From contig AAVT01000010.1 in the NCBI GenBank assembly GCA_000169075.1, positions 42,969 through 106,968 of the forward strand: a stretch of DNA of 64,000 nt. Reading direction: 5' to 3'. Numbering within the stretch: position 1 is the stretch's first letter; each line of letters opens with the position of its first letter. Source of the stretch: a marine gamma proteobacterium HTCC2143 (GTDB lineage Bacteria; Pseudomonadota; Gammaproteobacteria; Pseudomonadales; Dasaniaceae). Shown piece by piece: positions 1 through 8,267 of this stretch. The translations under genes were made by a program, and so were the position numbers. Below the pieces are notes generated by a model, which was not told where the DNA came from, did no database searches, and worked only from the letters and a program-made list of their open reading frames with translations.

Positions 1-50
1 ACACTCGAGAAAATTGGATATTGAGCCGACTAAAAAAGGGAGAGTAAGGT

Positions 51-485
51 ATGTCTATACTGGTGGTGGTTGCTGATGCGAGTAGAGCACGTTTTTTTTC
101 GGCCGCTAATAAAACTGCGTCACTCAGCGAAACAAATGATCTAATTAACACCGCCAGTCGTCTTCGAGATCAACAACTCATTGCTGATAACCATGGATCA
201 GGCGTTGATTCAGTCGGCCACGGCAAACATACTATGGGTCATGAGACCGACGCCCATCAACATCAAGCTTCTCAGTTTTCCCGCGATCTAACGAATGAAA
301 TTGAAAGACTAAAAAGCGCGGGAACACTCGGCCGAATTTATATCATTGCTCCTCCAGCATTTCTCGGTCTTATGCGGGCTGACTTATCGCCAGCCTCTGC
401 CGAATTAGTCGCAGGCACTATTAACAAAGACCTAGTTAATCATAGCGCTGTCGATATTCGCCATCACTTACCACAACTTTTATAA
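51..485 (+). CDS. Host attachment protein family (PF10116-like), 144 aa
   Basis: A small soluble protein resembling the family named after Agrobacterium attachment protein AtsE. The N-terminus (MSILVVVADASRARFF) matches the family's opening beta strand with its 'ADASRARF' signature, and the C-terminal third has the usual 'IYIIAPPAFLGLMR' strand. The middle (residues about 45-75) is rich in His, Gly and Asp. The start is supported by a purine-rich site (gggagagtaagg) just before the ATG. It lies 9 bp upstream of the Lon-like protease gene and is probably co-transcribed with it. This attachment-family protein, protease and USP-like trio is an arrangement I associate with gammaproteobacterial stress operons. 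The molecular function is not established; the name reflects one genetic study, not a known activity. Confidence 0.8.
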   Translation: MSILVVVADASRARFFSAANKTASLSETNDLINTASRLRDQQLIADNHGSGVDSVGHGKHTMGHETDAHQHQASQFSRDLTNEIERLKSAGTLGRIYIIAPPAFLGLMRADLSPASAELVAGTINKDLVNHSAVDIRHHLPQLL

Positions 486-494
486 AGCTGCTCA

Positions 495-2915
495 ATGAAA
501 GATACCTTAACGCCAAGTGCGCTTTATCAACATTGTGATTTAACTCAGTTAGTTTTTGAGACAACGGATGACTTGAAGCCGCTCAATGTGCCATTAGGTC
601 AACAACGTGCCCTTGAAGCGATTGAGTTCGGAATTGATATTGAGCATGAAGGTTACAACCTATTTGTATTCGGAGGCTCAGGCCTGGGCAAACACCAACT
701 TGTTCAGCAGATTGTTGCTGAACGAGCCGCCTCTGAGGCAACGCGTTCAGACTGGTGTTATATCAACAATTTTGACGACGCGCAAAAACCTAAAGTATTA
801 CAACTACCGGTGGGTATGGGACAAAAGTTTCGCAAGGATATGGAGGCGCTGACGGAGGATCTATTGACCTCACTACCATCGTCTTTTCAGAGTGAGGAAT
901 ACCGTAATCGCCGCCAGGAGATCGAGGGAGATTTCCAGGAGCGTCAGGAACAAGCCTTTAAACAGTTAGACAAGGATGCTGAGGAACGGGGAATCGCTAT
1001 CAAACGAACTCCGACAGGGTATACCCTTGGCCCCGTCATTGATGGACAACTATTTGGCCCAGAAGAATTCAAAAAGCTACCGACTGAAGAACAGGAGCGG
1101 TTGGAAAAACTCATCGCTGATATCCAAATAGAACTGCAGGACATCATCCGCGACATGCCATTACTGCAGCGAGAACATCATCAGCGCATAAAGGCACTTA
1201 ACCAAGAAATCACCCAACATACGGTTGAACAATTAATTGCCTGGATCGAAAATGCCTACCGCGATAACACTGAGATCAGTAATTATCTCGCGGCTGCCAA
1301 AAAGCACGCCATCGAAAATGTTGATTTTTTTCTCCCCAACCCAACTACTCCTGACGTTGAAGACGCCGGCAATCGGGTGGCCGAGTTTCACGAATATCGG
1401 GTCAATGTCATTGTCGATAATACCGATACAGTGGGTGCGCCAGTTATTTATGAAGATAATCCGACCTATCAGAATCTGATTGGTAGAGTAGAATATGTGT
1501 CGCAGATGGGAACCTTACTGACCGACTTCACGCTGATCAAATCTGGTGCTTTATTGCGCGCTAACGGTGGCTATCTCATTCTAGACGCGGAGAAAGTATT
1601 AACTCATGCGTTTGCGTGGGAGGGTTTAAAACGTGTCCTAAAAGCGCAACAGATAAAAATCGAATCACTGGAGGAAATGCTAAGTCTTGCCAGTACACTG
1701 TCTTTAGAACCAGAATCGATACCGATCAATATCAAGGTGATTCTTACAGGGGAGCCGACGCTTTATTATTTATTGAAAGAGTACGATCGAGAGTTTAGTC
1801 AATTATTTAAAGTGGCGGCTGACTTTTCACAAGTTACCGATAGAAATACTGATAGCGTAAGACTGTATGCGCGCCTGATAGCGGCTTTACAAAGGCGCAA
1901 CGCTACCCGGGCATTGGACAGAGAGAGCGTTGGTCGAATTATTGAACATGCGTCACGCGCAGCAGACGACCGGGAAAAACTGTCGCTGCATGTAGAGAGT
2001 TTAACAGATCTACTCCATGAAGCGGATTACTGGGCAGGGAAAAGTAAGCGCGGTATTATTCGCTTGGAGGATGTTGAAAAATCGATAGAAAAACGACGCT
2101 ATCGGCAAGATAAATACCGGGAGCTAATGCAAGAACAAATTGTTCGTGATATCAAGTTCATAGACACCGATGGTGAGACGATAGCACAAGTAAATGCTCT
2201 CTCTGTCATGCAGGTTGGTGATTATTCTTTTGGTCAACCCTCTCGTATTACGGCCACCGCCAGATTGGGCCAAAGTGGCGTTGTTGATATCGAACGTGAG
2301 GTCAAACTTGGCGGTCACCTTCACTCTAAAGGTGTGATGATTTTATCATCGTATTTGGCTAGCTGCTTCGCACCTGACCAACCCCTACCGCTTTCTGCCA
2401 GCCTAGTATTCGAGCAATCTTACGGGATGGTAGATGGCGATAGTGCGTCAGCGGCAGAACTGTGCGTGCTACTGTCTGCATTGGGCCATATACCGCTAAA
2501 GCAATCACTGGCAGTCACCGGCTCGATCAATCAGCGGGGAGAAATCCAAGCCATTGGGGGCGTTAATGAAAAGATAGAGGGGTTTTTCGATATTTGTCAT
2601 GCCCGGGGCCTCAATGGACAGCAAGGCGTCATCATCCCAACCGCCAACAAGGTGCACCTAATGCTCAACAAGGATGTTCGGCAGGCGGTAACGGAGCATC
2701 GTTTTTCTATTTACACCGCAGATCACGTCAATGATGTTATTGAATTACTAACAGGGCAGTCCATCGGCGTCGCCGAGCCCACCGGCGACTTCCCTGAAAA
2801 CTCGATTAATCGGCGAGTCTGTGACCGTATTAATCAATTACAAACGTTGCATCAGCAGTATGGCAATCACACTGATGACAAAAAATCCGGTACTGATGGA
2901 ACTCAAGCGATATGA
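495..2915 (+). CDS. Lon-like ATP-dependent protease (LonB/YcbZ type, AAA_32 + Lon_C), 806 aa
   Basis: A cytoplasmic AAA+ serine protease of the Lon-related type without the classical Lon N-domain. Residues about 60-67 form a P-loop-like GGSGLGKH, in which the usual Ser/Thr after Lys is His. A long helical insertion (about 100-270) follows, then an AAA core containing 'GALLRANGGYLILDAEKVL' (Walker B region). A C-terminal Lon peptidase domain runs from about 560 to 780. Its catalytic pair is visible: Ser650 in DGDSAS and Lys693 in NEKIEG. The length is typical of this subfamily. It is the second gene of a three-gene operon, and its stop overlaps the next start (ATGA), suggesting translational coupling. 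Substrates are unknown; stress-protein quality control is the family expectation. Confidence 0.9.
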   Translation: MKDTLTPSALYQHCDLTQLVFETTDDLKPLNVPLGQQRALEAIEFGIDIEHEGYNLFVFGGSGLGKHQLVQQIVAERAASEATRSDWCYINNFDDAQKPKVLQLPVGMGQKFRKDMEALTEDLLTSLPSSFQSEEYRNRRQEIEGDFQERQEQAFKQLDKDAEERGIAIKRTPTGYTLGPVIDGQLFGPEEFKKLPTEEQERLEKLIADIQIELQDIIRDMPLLQREHHQRIKALNQEITQHTVEQLIAWIENAYRDNTEISNYLAAAKKHAIENVDFFLPNPTTPDVEDAGNRVAEFHEYRVNVIVDNTDTVGAPVIYEDNPTYQNLIGRVEYVSQMGTLLTDFTLIKSGALLRANGGYLILDAEKVLTHAFAWEGLKRVLKAQQIKIESLEEMLSLASTLSLEPESIPINIKVILTGEPTLYYLLKEYDREFSQLFKVAADFSQVTDRNTDSVRLYARLIAALQRRNATRALDRESVGRIIEHASRAADDREKLSLHVESLTDLLHEADYWAGKSKRGIIRLEDVEKSIEKRRYRQDKYRELMQEQIVRDIKFIDTDGETIAQVNALSVMQVGDYSFGQPSRITATARLGQSGVVDIEREVKLGGHLHSKGVMILSSYLASCFAPDQPLPLSASLVFEQSYGMVDGDSASAAELCVLLSALGHIPLKQSLAVTGSINQRGEIQAIGGVNEKIEGFFDICHARGLNGQQGVIIPTANKVHLMLNKDVRQAVTEHRFSIYTADHVNDVIELLTGQSIGVAEPTGDFPENSINRRVCDRINQLQTLHQQYGNHTDDKKSGTDGTQAI

Positions 2916-3673
2916 TCTCCGATGCGCCCACCACCCTATCTGAATTGGTGGTGTTAACAGTTGACTCGGAGAGCTACACCCCAACTACCGTCGATCTGGC
3001 CATTGATATGGCAGCTTCTTTGAAAACCCGACTACAGGCATTATTCATTGAAGATGAAGAGCTTCTTCGGGCTGCAGACCTACCCTTCACTCGAGAGATA
3101 GCGTTCCCATCAGCAATGGCTCGAGTAACAGATGCAAATATTATGCAGCGATCAGTACAAACGATCGCCACTCAGTTTAAACAGTACCTCGGAACGCGTG
3201 CGCAGGCATCAAAAGTACCTTGGAGCTATGACTATATTCGCGGTTGCAGTCGGGACGTTGGTCTGGTCGGCAAACCCGACGTAGTTTATACCATCGTAAG
3301 CCAGGCTATCTATCATAGACCCAGGTATCAATATCGCCGTCACTCACGAAAACTTTTGATGATAGAGAATCATTCTCCACATTTATATAAAGCGCTAGAG
3401 CTTATCGTTCGTAGCTTTAGAAATGATCCAATAGAAGTCCTGTGGATAAAAAATGACAGTGCAACTACCGAACCCGATGTGGTTAAACAGTATCCAGCGC
3501 TGTCGGGAAAAAATAATTTGACTACGGTGCAACTGGAACACTCCCAACTACAGCAAGTAGTCGCTGATCGAAACATGACATTTGACTATGCAATTATGTC
3601 CCGCAATGAATCAGCGGATAGTTTGAATGAGATTTTCAAACAATTACGCTGCCCTATAATTTTGGTTTCCTGA
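2912..3673 (+). CDS. Universal-stress-protein-like protein, 253 aa
   Basis: This protein starts inside the stop of the Lon-like protease gene (ATGA overlap), so it is almost certainly coupled to it. The N-terminal half has a USP-like alpha/beta arrangement: a hydrophobic strand 'ELVVLTVDSES', then an amphipathic helix and 'LQALFIEDEELLRAADLPFTREI'. That last stretch resembles proteins found beside Lon-like proteases. The C-terminal half has another alpha/beta-like segment ending in 'CPIILVS'. I see no intact USP ATP-binding motif (GxxGx9GS), so the nucleotide may not be bound. No signal peptide or membrane helix is visible. It may be an accessory or adaptor to the protease; that is inference from linkage only. 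Confidence 0.7.
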   Translation: MISDAPTTLSELVVLTVDSESYTPTTVDLAIDMAASLKTRLQALFIEDEELLRAADLPFTREIAFPSAMARVTDANIMQRSVQTIATQFKQYLGTRAQASKVPWSYDYIRGCSRDVGLVGKPDVVYTIVSQAIYHRPRYQYRRHSRKLLMIENHSPHLYKALELIVRSFRNDPIEVLWIKNDSATTEPDVVKQYPALSGKNNLTTVQLEHSQLQQVVADRNMTFDYAIMSRNESADSLNEIFKQLRCPIILVS

Positions 3674-3837
3674 AGTCCTATCGATTGTCCTACACGGCTT
3701 TGCATGCCGATACGAGAATAGGAACTGAAAAAATCGGCTACAACTGGCGAGATTTTTAGCCCAAAAAGCGTTAAAATACAGCTCTGTAGGACGCATCATA
3801 CCTTTACCTCTTTCACAGAACACTCTCTGGTCTTTTT

Positions 3838-4494
3838 ATGAAAATTGTTGTTATCTATTCCGGTGGCATAGACTCCTTCACCATCCTCAACAAAGCACTG
3901 CAGGAAGGTCACGATGTATTGGCCATTTCCTTCAACTATGGCCAGCGGCACAATAAGGAATTGGACTATGCCGCGCGGGCCTGTAAAGAGCTTGGCATTG
4001 TTCATAAGTTGGTTGATATCAGCGCCATGCAAACTTTAATGTCAAATTCCTCTCTAATGGCTAAAAGTGACGTCATTATTCCGGAAGGTCACTACGAAGC
4101 TGAAAACATGAAGTCAACAGTTGTTCCGAACCGTAATATGATTCTGATTTCCCTGGCTATCGGTTATGCCGTTAACGAAGGTGCTTCAGAGGTTTGGTAT
4201 GGTGCCCACGCTGGTGACCATACTATTTATCCTGACTGCCGGCCGGAATTTGTTGAGGCGATGTCCAAGGCATCACTGCTCGCTAACTTTGAACCTATAG
4301 CCGTGGTCGCTCCCTATTTGAACACTGATAAGATAGCTATTGTCAAAGAAGGCTTAGCGATGGGCCTAGACTATGGAAAGACCTGGACTTGCTATAACGG
4401 CCGCGAGAAGGCCTGTGGGAAGTGTGGCTCCTGCGTCGAGCGGCTGGAGGCGTTTGCAGAAAATGGTGTGACGGACACACTGTCTTATGAATAA
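3838..4494 (+). CDS. queC: 7-cyano-7-deazaguanine synthase QueC, 218 aa
   Basis: QueC converts 7-carboxy-7-deazaguanine plus ammonia and ATP into preQ0 in queuosine biosynthesis. The PP-loop ATP-binding motif SGGIDS is at residues 8-13 (family usually SGGxDS). The middle carries the conserved '[15 protein letters not shown]' and '[17 protein letters not shown]'. The C-terminus carries the zinc-site cysteines in [15 protein letters not shown]. The length fits the family (about 220-230). It stands alone: no queD, queE or queF is visible nearby. The sequence upstream of the ATG lacks a strong ribosome-binding site, and I do not see a preQ1 aptamer there. The function is secure from the motifs. 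Confidence 0.95.
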   Translation: MKIVVIYSGGIDSFTILNKALQEGHDVLAISFNYGQRHNKELDYAARACKELGIVHKLVDISAMQTLMSNSSLMAKSDVIIPEGHYEAENMKSTVVPNRNMILISLAIGYAVNEGASEVWYGAHAGDHTIYPDCRPEFVEAMSKASLLANFEPIAVVAPYLNTDKIAIVKEGLAMGLDYGKTWTCYNGREKACGKCGSCVERLEAFAENGVTDTLSYE

Positions 4495-4989
4495 CTTGTC
4501 TGCTACCCGCTCCGACGTGCAACTGCGCATAAGAGCAGCTAAACGACATTTTTTCTAAGAGTAATTTTCTTGTCGATAGCTCGCGAAAATTCTGGTACAT
4601 TTTCTGGCATATGGTCCACACCTGAGGCTCACTAACTATAAAATATTCCGAGGTTTTTCCAGCCTAGAATGGTATCCATTAAATAAATAAGAGAACTCAT
4701 TAGTAGCGAAATTTTTACTAAGAATTCTGCTGATACCCATTAAAAACACTCTACGAAAACTAACTGGTTTGCTTAGAGGCGCTCTTCTGAATTGACGGCT
4801 GCCCCTCACTAGTTTGATATTCGCTCTTTCTATCGCGTCGGCCACCAACCCATCTCAACCCGCTCATCTCTTATCGTGTTGGTCTGACAGGATTTTTTAT
4901 CACCCAGCTAATAACTAACCGTGGACCTTTGGCCTGAGAAGACAGGCGCTGTAATACTGCTACTGAAAAGAATTAAATCCAAGAACAGG
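4495..4989. other. Intergenic region between convergent queC and galM
   Basis: About 495 bp between two convergent genes. I find no convincing reading frame and no strong hairpin followed by a T-run. A few AT-rich stretches occur (around 4540-4600 and 4630-4740). Nothing further can be supported. Confidence 0.5.
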
Positions 4990-6024
4990 TCACCGGCCAC
5001 CAGCGAGCGAAAATTTATAGACGGTTGTTTGTCTATAAAGATCGCCAGGTTGCAGTATCGTGTTAGGGAACGATGGCTGGTTCGGCGAGTCTGGATAGTG
5101 TTGAGCTTCTAAACAAAAACCACTGTATTTGCCATAGACGTTACCGTCAGCGCCCCGAACGTTATCCAGGAAGTTACCCGTGTAAAATTGAATACCAGGC
5201 TCTGTGGTTTCGACCGTCATGACCCGCCCACTAATCGGGTCCTCGACCCGTGCAATCCTTCTTGGTTCGCGAGAAGCGCAGTCAGAGATAACAAAACAGT
5301 GGTCATAGCCGCCTAAAACGGCGCCAATTCTACTGCCTATCGCTTCCGTTGTTCGGAAGTCGAAGGGTGTATTGCCGACTGATGCAATTTCACCCGTTGG
5401 CAAAAGCTCTTCCGTTACCGGTAAGTAATCGGGACATTCAAGAGTCAGGCGGTGATCCAAGATATCGCCGGTACCCGAGAGGTTCCAATAGCTGTGGTTG
5501 GTGAGATTTATCGGGGTCGCGGCATCCGTCTGTGCCGTGTAGTCAATAATCAATTCATTGGTCGCTGTGAGCCGATAGGAGAGGCTTACTGAAAGATTGC
5601 CGGGATAGCCCTCCTCACCCGCAGGACTACTAAGACGGAAAGTGATGCTGTCGCTATTAACGGTAACAATATCCCAACGTCTTTTGTTGAATCCAACGGC
5701 ACCACCGTGCAAATGATTATCCGCCTCATTCTGAGTTAGTTGAAACGATTTACCGTGTAATTCAAATTGTCCATTGGCGATGCGATTGCCGTATCGCCCG
5801 ATTGTCGCGCCAAAATAATTTGAATCAGCGAGGAGGTTTTCAAAACCATCGTAACCGAGCACCAAATTGTGCCCTTGGCCGTTTTTGTCGGGGAAATAGA
5901 GGCGGCAAAGTGTAGCGCCAAAATCAGTCACCGATATAGTCAGCCCCTTATCATTATTAAGGCTGAACAGCGAAATATCAGATCCTTCTGGGGTCCTACC
6001 AAATTGTGTCTGCGGTATTTTCAC
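4990..6024 (-). CDS. galM: Aldose 1-epimerase (mutarotase), 344 aa
   Basis: The enzyme interconverts alpha and beta anomers of aldoses such as galactose and glucose. Family landmarks are 'GRYGNRIANGQFELHGK', 'NHLHGG' (active-site His), 'NLTNHSYWNLSG' (second catalytic His), 'YDHCF' and 'GFCLEAQHYPDSPN', where the Glu is the catalytic base. The length and order match GalM. No signal peptide is seen, so it is probably cytoplasmic. It is monocistronic. The nearest gene in the same direction is the carboxylesterase, 257 bp upstream. No galactose-operon genes are visible, so the physiological sugar cannot be said. Confidence 0.93.
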   Translation of the reverse strand: MKIPQTQFGRTPEGSDISLFSLNNDKGLTISVTDFGATLCRLYFPDKNGQGHNLVLGYDGFENLLADSNYFGATIGRYGNRIANGQFELHGKSFQLTQNEADNHLHGGAVGFNKRRWDIVTVNSDSITFRLSSPAGEEGYPGNLSVSLSYRLTATNELIIDYTAQTDAATPINLTNHSYWNLSGTGDILDHRLTLECPDYLPVTEELLPTGEIASVGNTPFDFRTTEAIGSRIGAVLGGYDHCFVISDCASREPRRIARVEDPISGRVMTVETTEPGIQFYTGNFLDNVRGADGNVYGKYSGFCLEAQHYPDSPNQPSFPNTILQPGDLYRQTTVYKFSLAGGR

Positions 6025-6281
6025 AAAATTATCCTGATGTTGGCCATTTTCTGGGCATCCTCGTTATGAAAATTGTGGTCTCGCCTAGCGGCCACAGGAT
6101 ACAAAGTAAACGTCCAAGCTGTTTGCACCTATCGATGAACGCCGCTTGGTCGCCGAAACACCTTTCCCTTCAGAGACTCAACTCAATCGCGATAGCACAC
6201 GCTATCGCAACTAGGTCTAATGAAAAAAACTGCGCAACCGCTTAAACATTAAAGTGTCGCAGGCGCCGGGGGGCCTTGGGC

Positions 6282-7928
6282 TTAGTTCCGTCTGGCGTCA
6301 TAACCTGTTGTGATCACCTGAACTTGATCAGACCTCACACCTTCTTCAAGCGTAATTTCTGCCCCCAAAACCGCCGTCGTTGGCTTATCTTTAGCATAGG
6401 CGGGCCAGTCAATGATGCCCTCGCTGCTAGGGTCTCCGTTTTTCGCAAAATTACTCCAGATCGTCATCATCGTCTCCGAAAAAGCTGTTTCGCGCGCGTT
6501 AGCCTCTATGTTAAACATCGCCAGATCGCCAAAAACATAGGGGATTTCCGCCGCATGAAATGCGCCATACTGGTCGCTGCCATCAATCACCGGCCTCCAA
6601 TCCCACCAATACAGATAAGCGGGACTTGAAACATTGCCCATGTAGTCAGCCCACAACCGCATAGGCTGGGTAAAATTGGCATCAGTATTAAACCGGATAT
6701 ACGAATCTCTCGCCTGTTCTAGCGAATCAGGATACAGGGCAAAAATGCCGGCCTGATCCCCCCCTAGCGTGGCGCCAACAAATTGTTTGTGCAATTTAAC
6801 ATAGTCAATAGGTCCAACCATCGATAAGGCCGGATCAAAGGTCGTTGCTTCATCGGCATTTGAGCCAATCATTACCGGAACGTCGGCTTGCCTGCCTTCG
6901 GCAAAAATTGTGTTAACCTCGTCGGGCAATACTTCGCCGTCAACAATGGTTAGCCAGTCAAAATTTAAAAGTATTGCGGGATCTGTCGTATAACCCTCAA
7001 GAATCGACGACGCAGGCAATTCTCGCAGCGCCTCCAAATCTGGCGCATCTACACCAGCAAACAAACGCGCCAAAGTCTCACCCCGATCTTCCGCTGAAGG
7101 AATACCCCATCGCCCGACCTTCAGATCGGGTGCCGGAATAAACCGTGCACCACTTTGACCAATAACTTTGCTAAACAATCCTCTAGCCATTGGCGACGCC
7201 TGCATCACGGACATACTCCAGGAACCCGCAGACTCACCGAAGATGGTCACATTGTCGGGATCACCACCAAATTGCTCGATGTTTTCCCGTACCCAAGTGA
7301 GCGCCGCAATCTGATCTCTAAAACCTTGATTGCCCGAACTTCCACCACCCTCTGTACTAAGTTCGGGATGAGCATAAAACCCAAACGGTCCAAGCCGATA
7401 ATTGATGGTCACGAGCACAACGCCCTTAGCCGTTAACGGCGCACCGTCGTAATCTATTCCGGACCCCATTACTAATGCGCCGCCATGGATCCAAACCATT
7501 ACCGGCAATGCATCAGACGTTTTTTCAGCTCGCGTCCACACATTGAGGGTCAAGCAATCCTCACTCATTTCCTCATAAGAACGATCGTAAAAAGCACTTA
7601 GGGAGCCCGGCTGATAACAGGGCAGCCCAAATTGCGCACCATCATGTTCGTCCTCCCATGCAGTCAATGGTGCTGGAGGCTGCCATCGAAGGTCACCAAC
7701 AGGGGGAGCCGCATAGGGGATACCTAAGAATTCTTGCAAACCCTCACCGCGTGCCCTGCCACGAACTAACCCCCCCGTAACTGCAACAACGTCAGCCACG
7801 AGCTTACTCTCTGGTAATTTATCCGCGGCGGCGCTTTCGTTTCCTTGGTATGCGGTCTGATCTGCGCAGGCCGCCAACAACAATGGCACTAGTGCAGCCA
7901 CGACTTTTTTTAAGATGTTGTCTTTCAT
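6282..7928 (-). CDS. Type B carboxylesterase / para-nitrobenzyl esterase family lipoprotein, 548 aa
   Basis: A serine esterase of the alpha/beta-hydrolase fold. It opens with a lipoprotein signal ending in the lipobox LLAAC (Cys21), so it should be membrane-anchored on the periplasmic side. The mature part starts with 'GLVRGRARGEGLQEFLGIPYAAPPVG', a hallmark of type B carboxylesterases. The oxyanion region is HGGAL, the nucleophile elbow is GESAGS, the catalytic acid is likely the Glu in SNADEAT, and the His is in GAFHAAEIPYVFG. The length is normal. A T/A-rich promoter region lies upstream before 7928. The next same-strand gene is a monooxygenase. Ester products of that enzyme would be plausible substrates, but this is inference. 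Confidence 0.9.
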   Translation of the reverse strand: MKDNILKKVVAALVPLLLAACADQTAYQGNESAAADKLPESKLVADVVAVTGGLVRGRARGEGLQEFLGIPYAAPPVGDLRWQPPAPLTAWEDEHDGAQFGLPCYQPGSLSAFYDRSYEEMSEDCLTLNVWTRAEKTSDALPVMVWIHGGALVMGSGIDYDGAPLTAKGVVLVTINYRLGPFGFYAHPELSTEGGGSSGNQGFRDQIAALTWVRENIEQFGGDPDNVTIFGESAGSWSMSVMQASPMARGLFSKVIGQSGARFIPAPDLKVGRWGIPSAEDRGETLARLFAGVDAPDLEALRELPASSILEGYTTDPAILLNFDWLTIVDGEVLPDEVNTIFAEGRQADVPVMIGSNADEATTFDPALSMVGPIDYVKLHKQFVGATLGGDQAGIFALYPDSLEQARDSYIRFNTDANFTQPMRLWADYMGNVSSPAYLYWWDWRPVIDGSDQYGAFHAAEIPYVFGDLAMFNIEANARETAFSETMMTIWSNFAKNGDPSSEGIIDWPAYAKDKPTTAVLGAEITLEEGVRSDQVQVITTGYDARRN

Positions 7929-8267
7929 GAACGCCTCCCTTAACGGTCAATGTTTGATTGAAAACTGAATAATCGTCTAAAAAAATTAACCTAGCAAATT
8001 TATACGACGGCAGCACTTTCCTACTAGATTATTAACTGAACACCTTTGGTTTTACCGATCAGTGGCATACACACCCGGCTCTTAGTTACTCGAATCTACA
8101 GGTTCGCACTACGGCGGCCGCTCTCTCGGGCACCCAGTCAGAGTTTTTGAAGTCTGACTGCCGGAAGCAGCCCCTCAGTAAACAGACCGCGATTTTATCG
8201 TTTGGCTTGTTATTAAAGCAGCCACTAGCACCACCTAACGATAGGGCTGTAGCGCATGAGACTAGCG
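7929..8267. other. Intergenic region with two inverted repeats
   Basis: About 340 bp with no convincing gene. It holds a perfect 8-bp-arm hairpin at 8135-8160 (cagtcaga / tctgactg, 10-nt loop). A second imperfect inverted repeat lies just beyond the monooxygenase stop at about 8239-8275 (gatagggct / agcgctatc). Neither is followed by a clear T-run in either direction. Confidence 0.5.
8135..8160. other. Perfect inverted repeat (8-bp stem, 10-nt loop)
   Basis: cagtcaga (8135-8142) pairs perfectly with tctgactg (8153-8160). It lies about 110 bp past the stop of the monooxygenase gene on its transcript. It could be a factor-dependent terminator or RNA-stability hairpin, but there is no U-tract, so it is not called a terminator. 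Confidence 0.4.

Noticed and set aside
3674..3837. preQ1 riboswitch before queC
   Set aside because: There is an AT-rich inverted repeat (aaaaatc/gattttt at 3729-3757) but no preQ1 aptamer-type C-rich hairpin with an A-rich tail.
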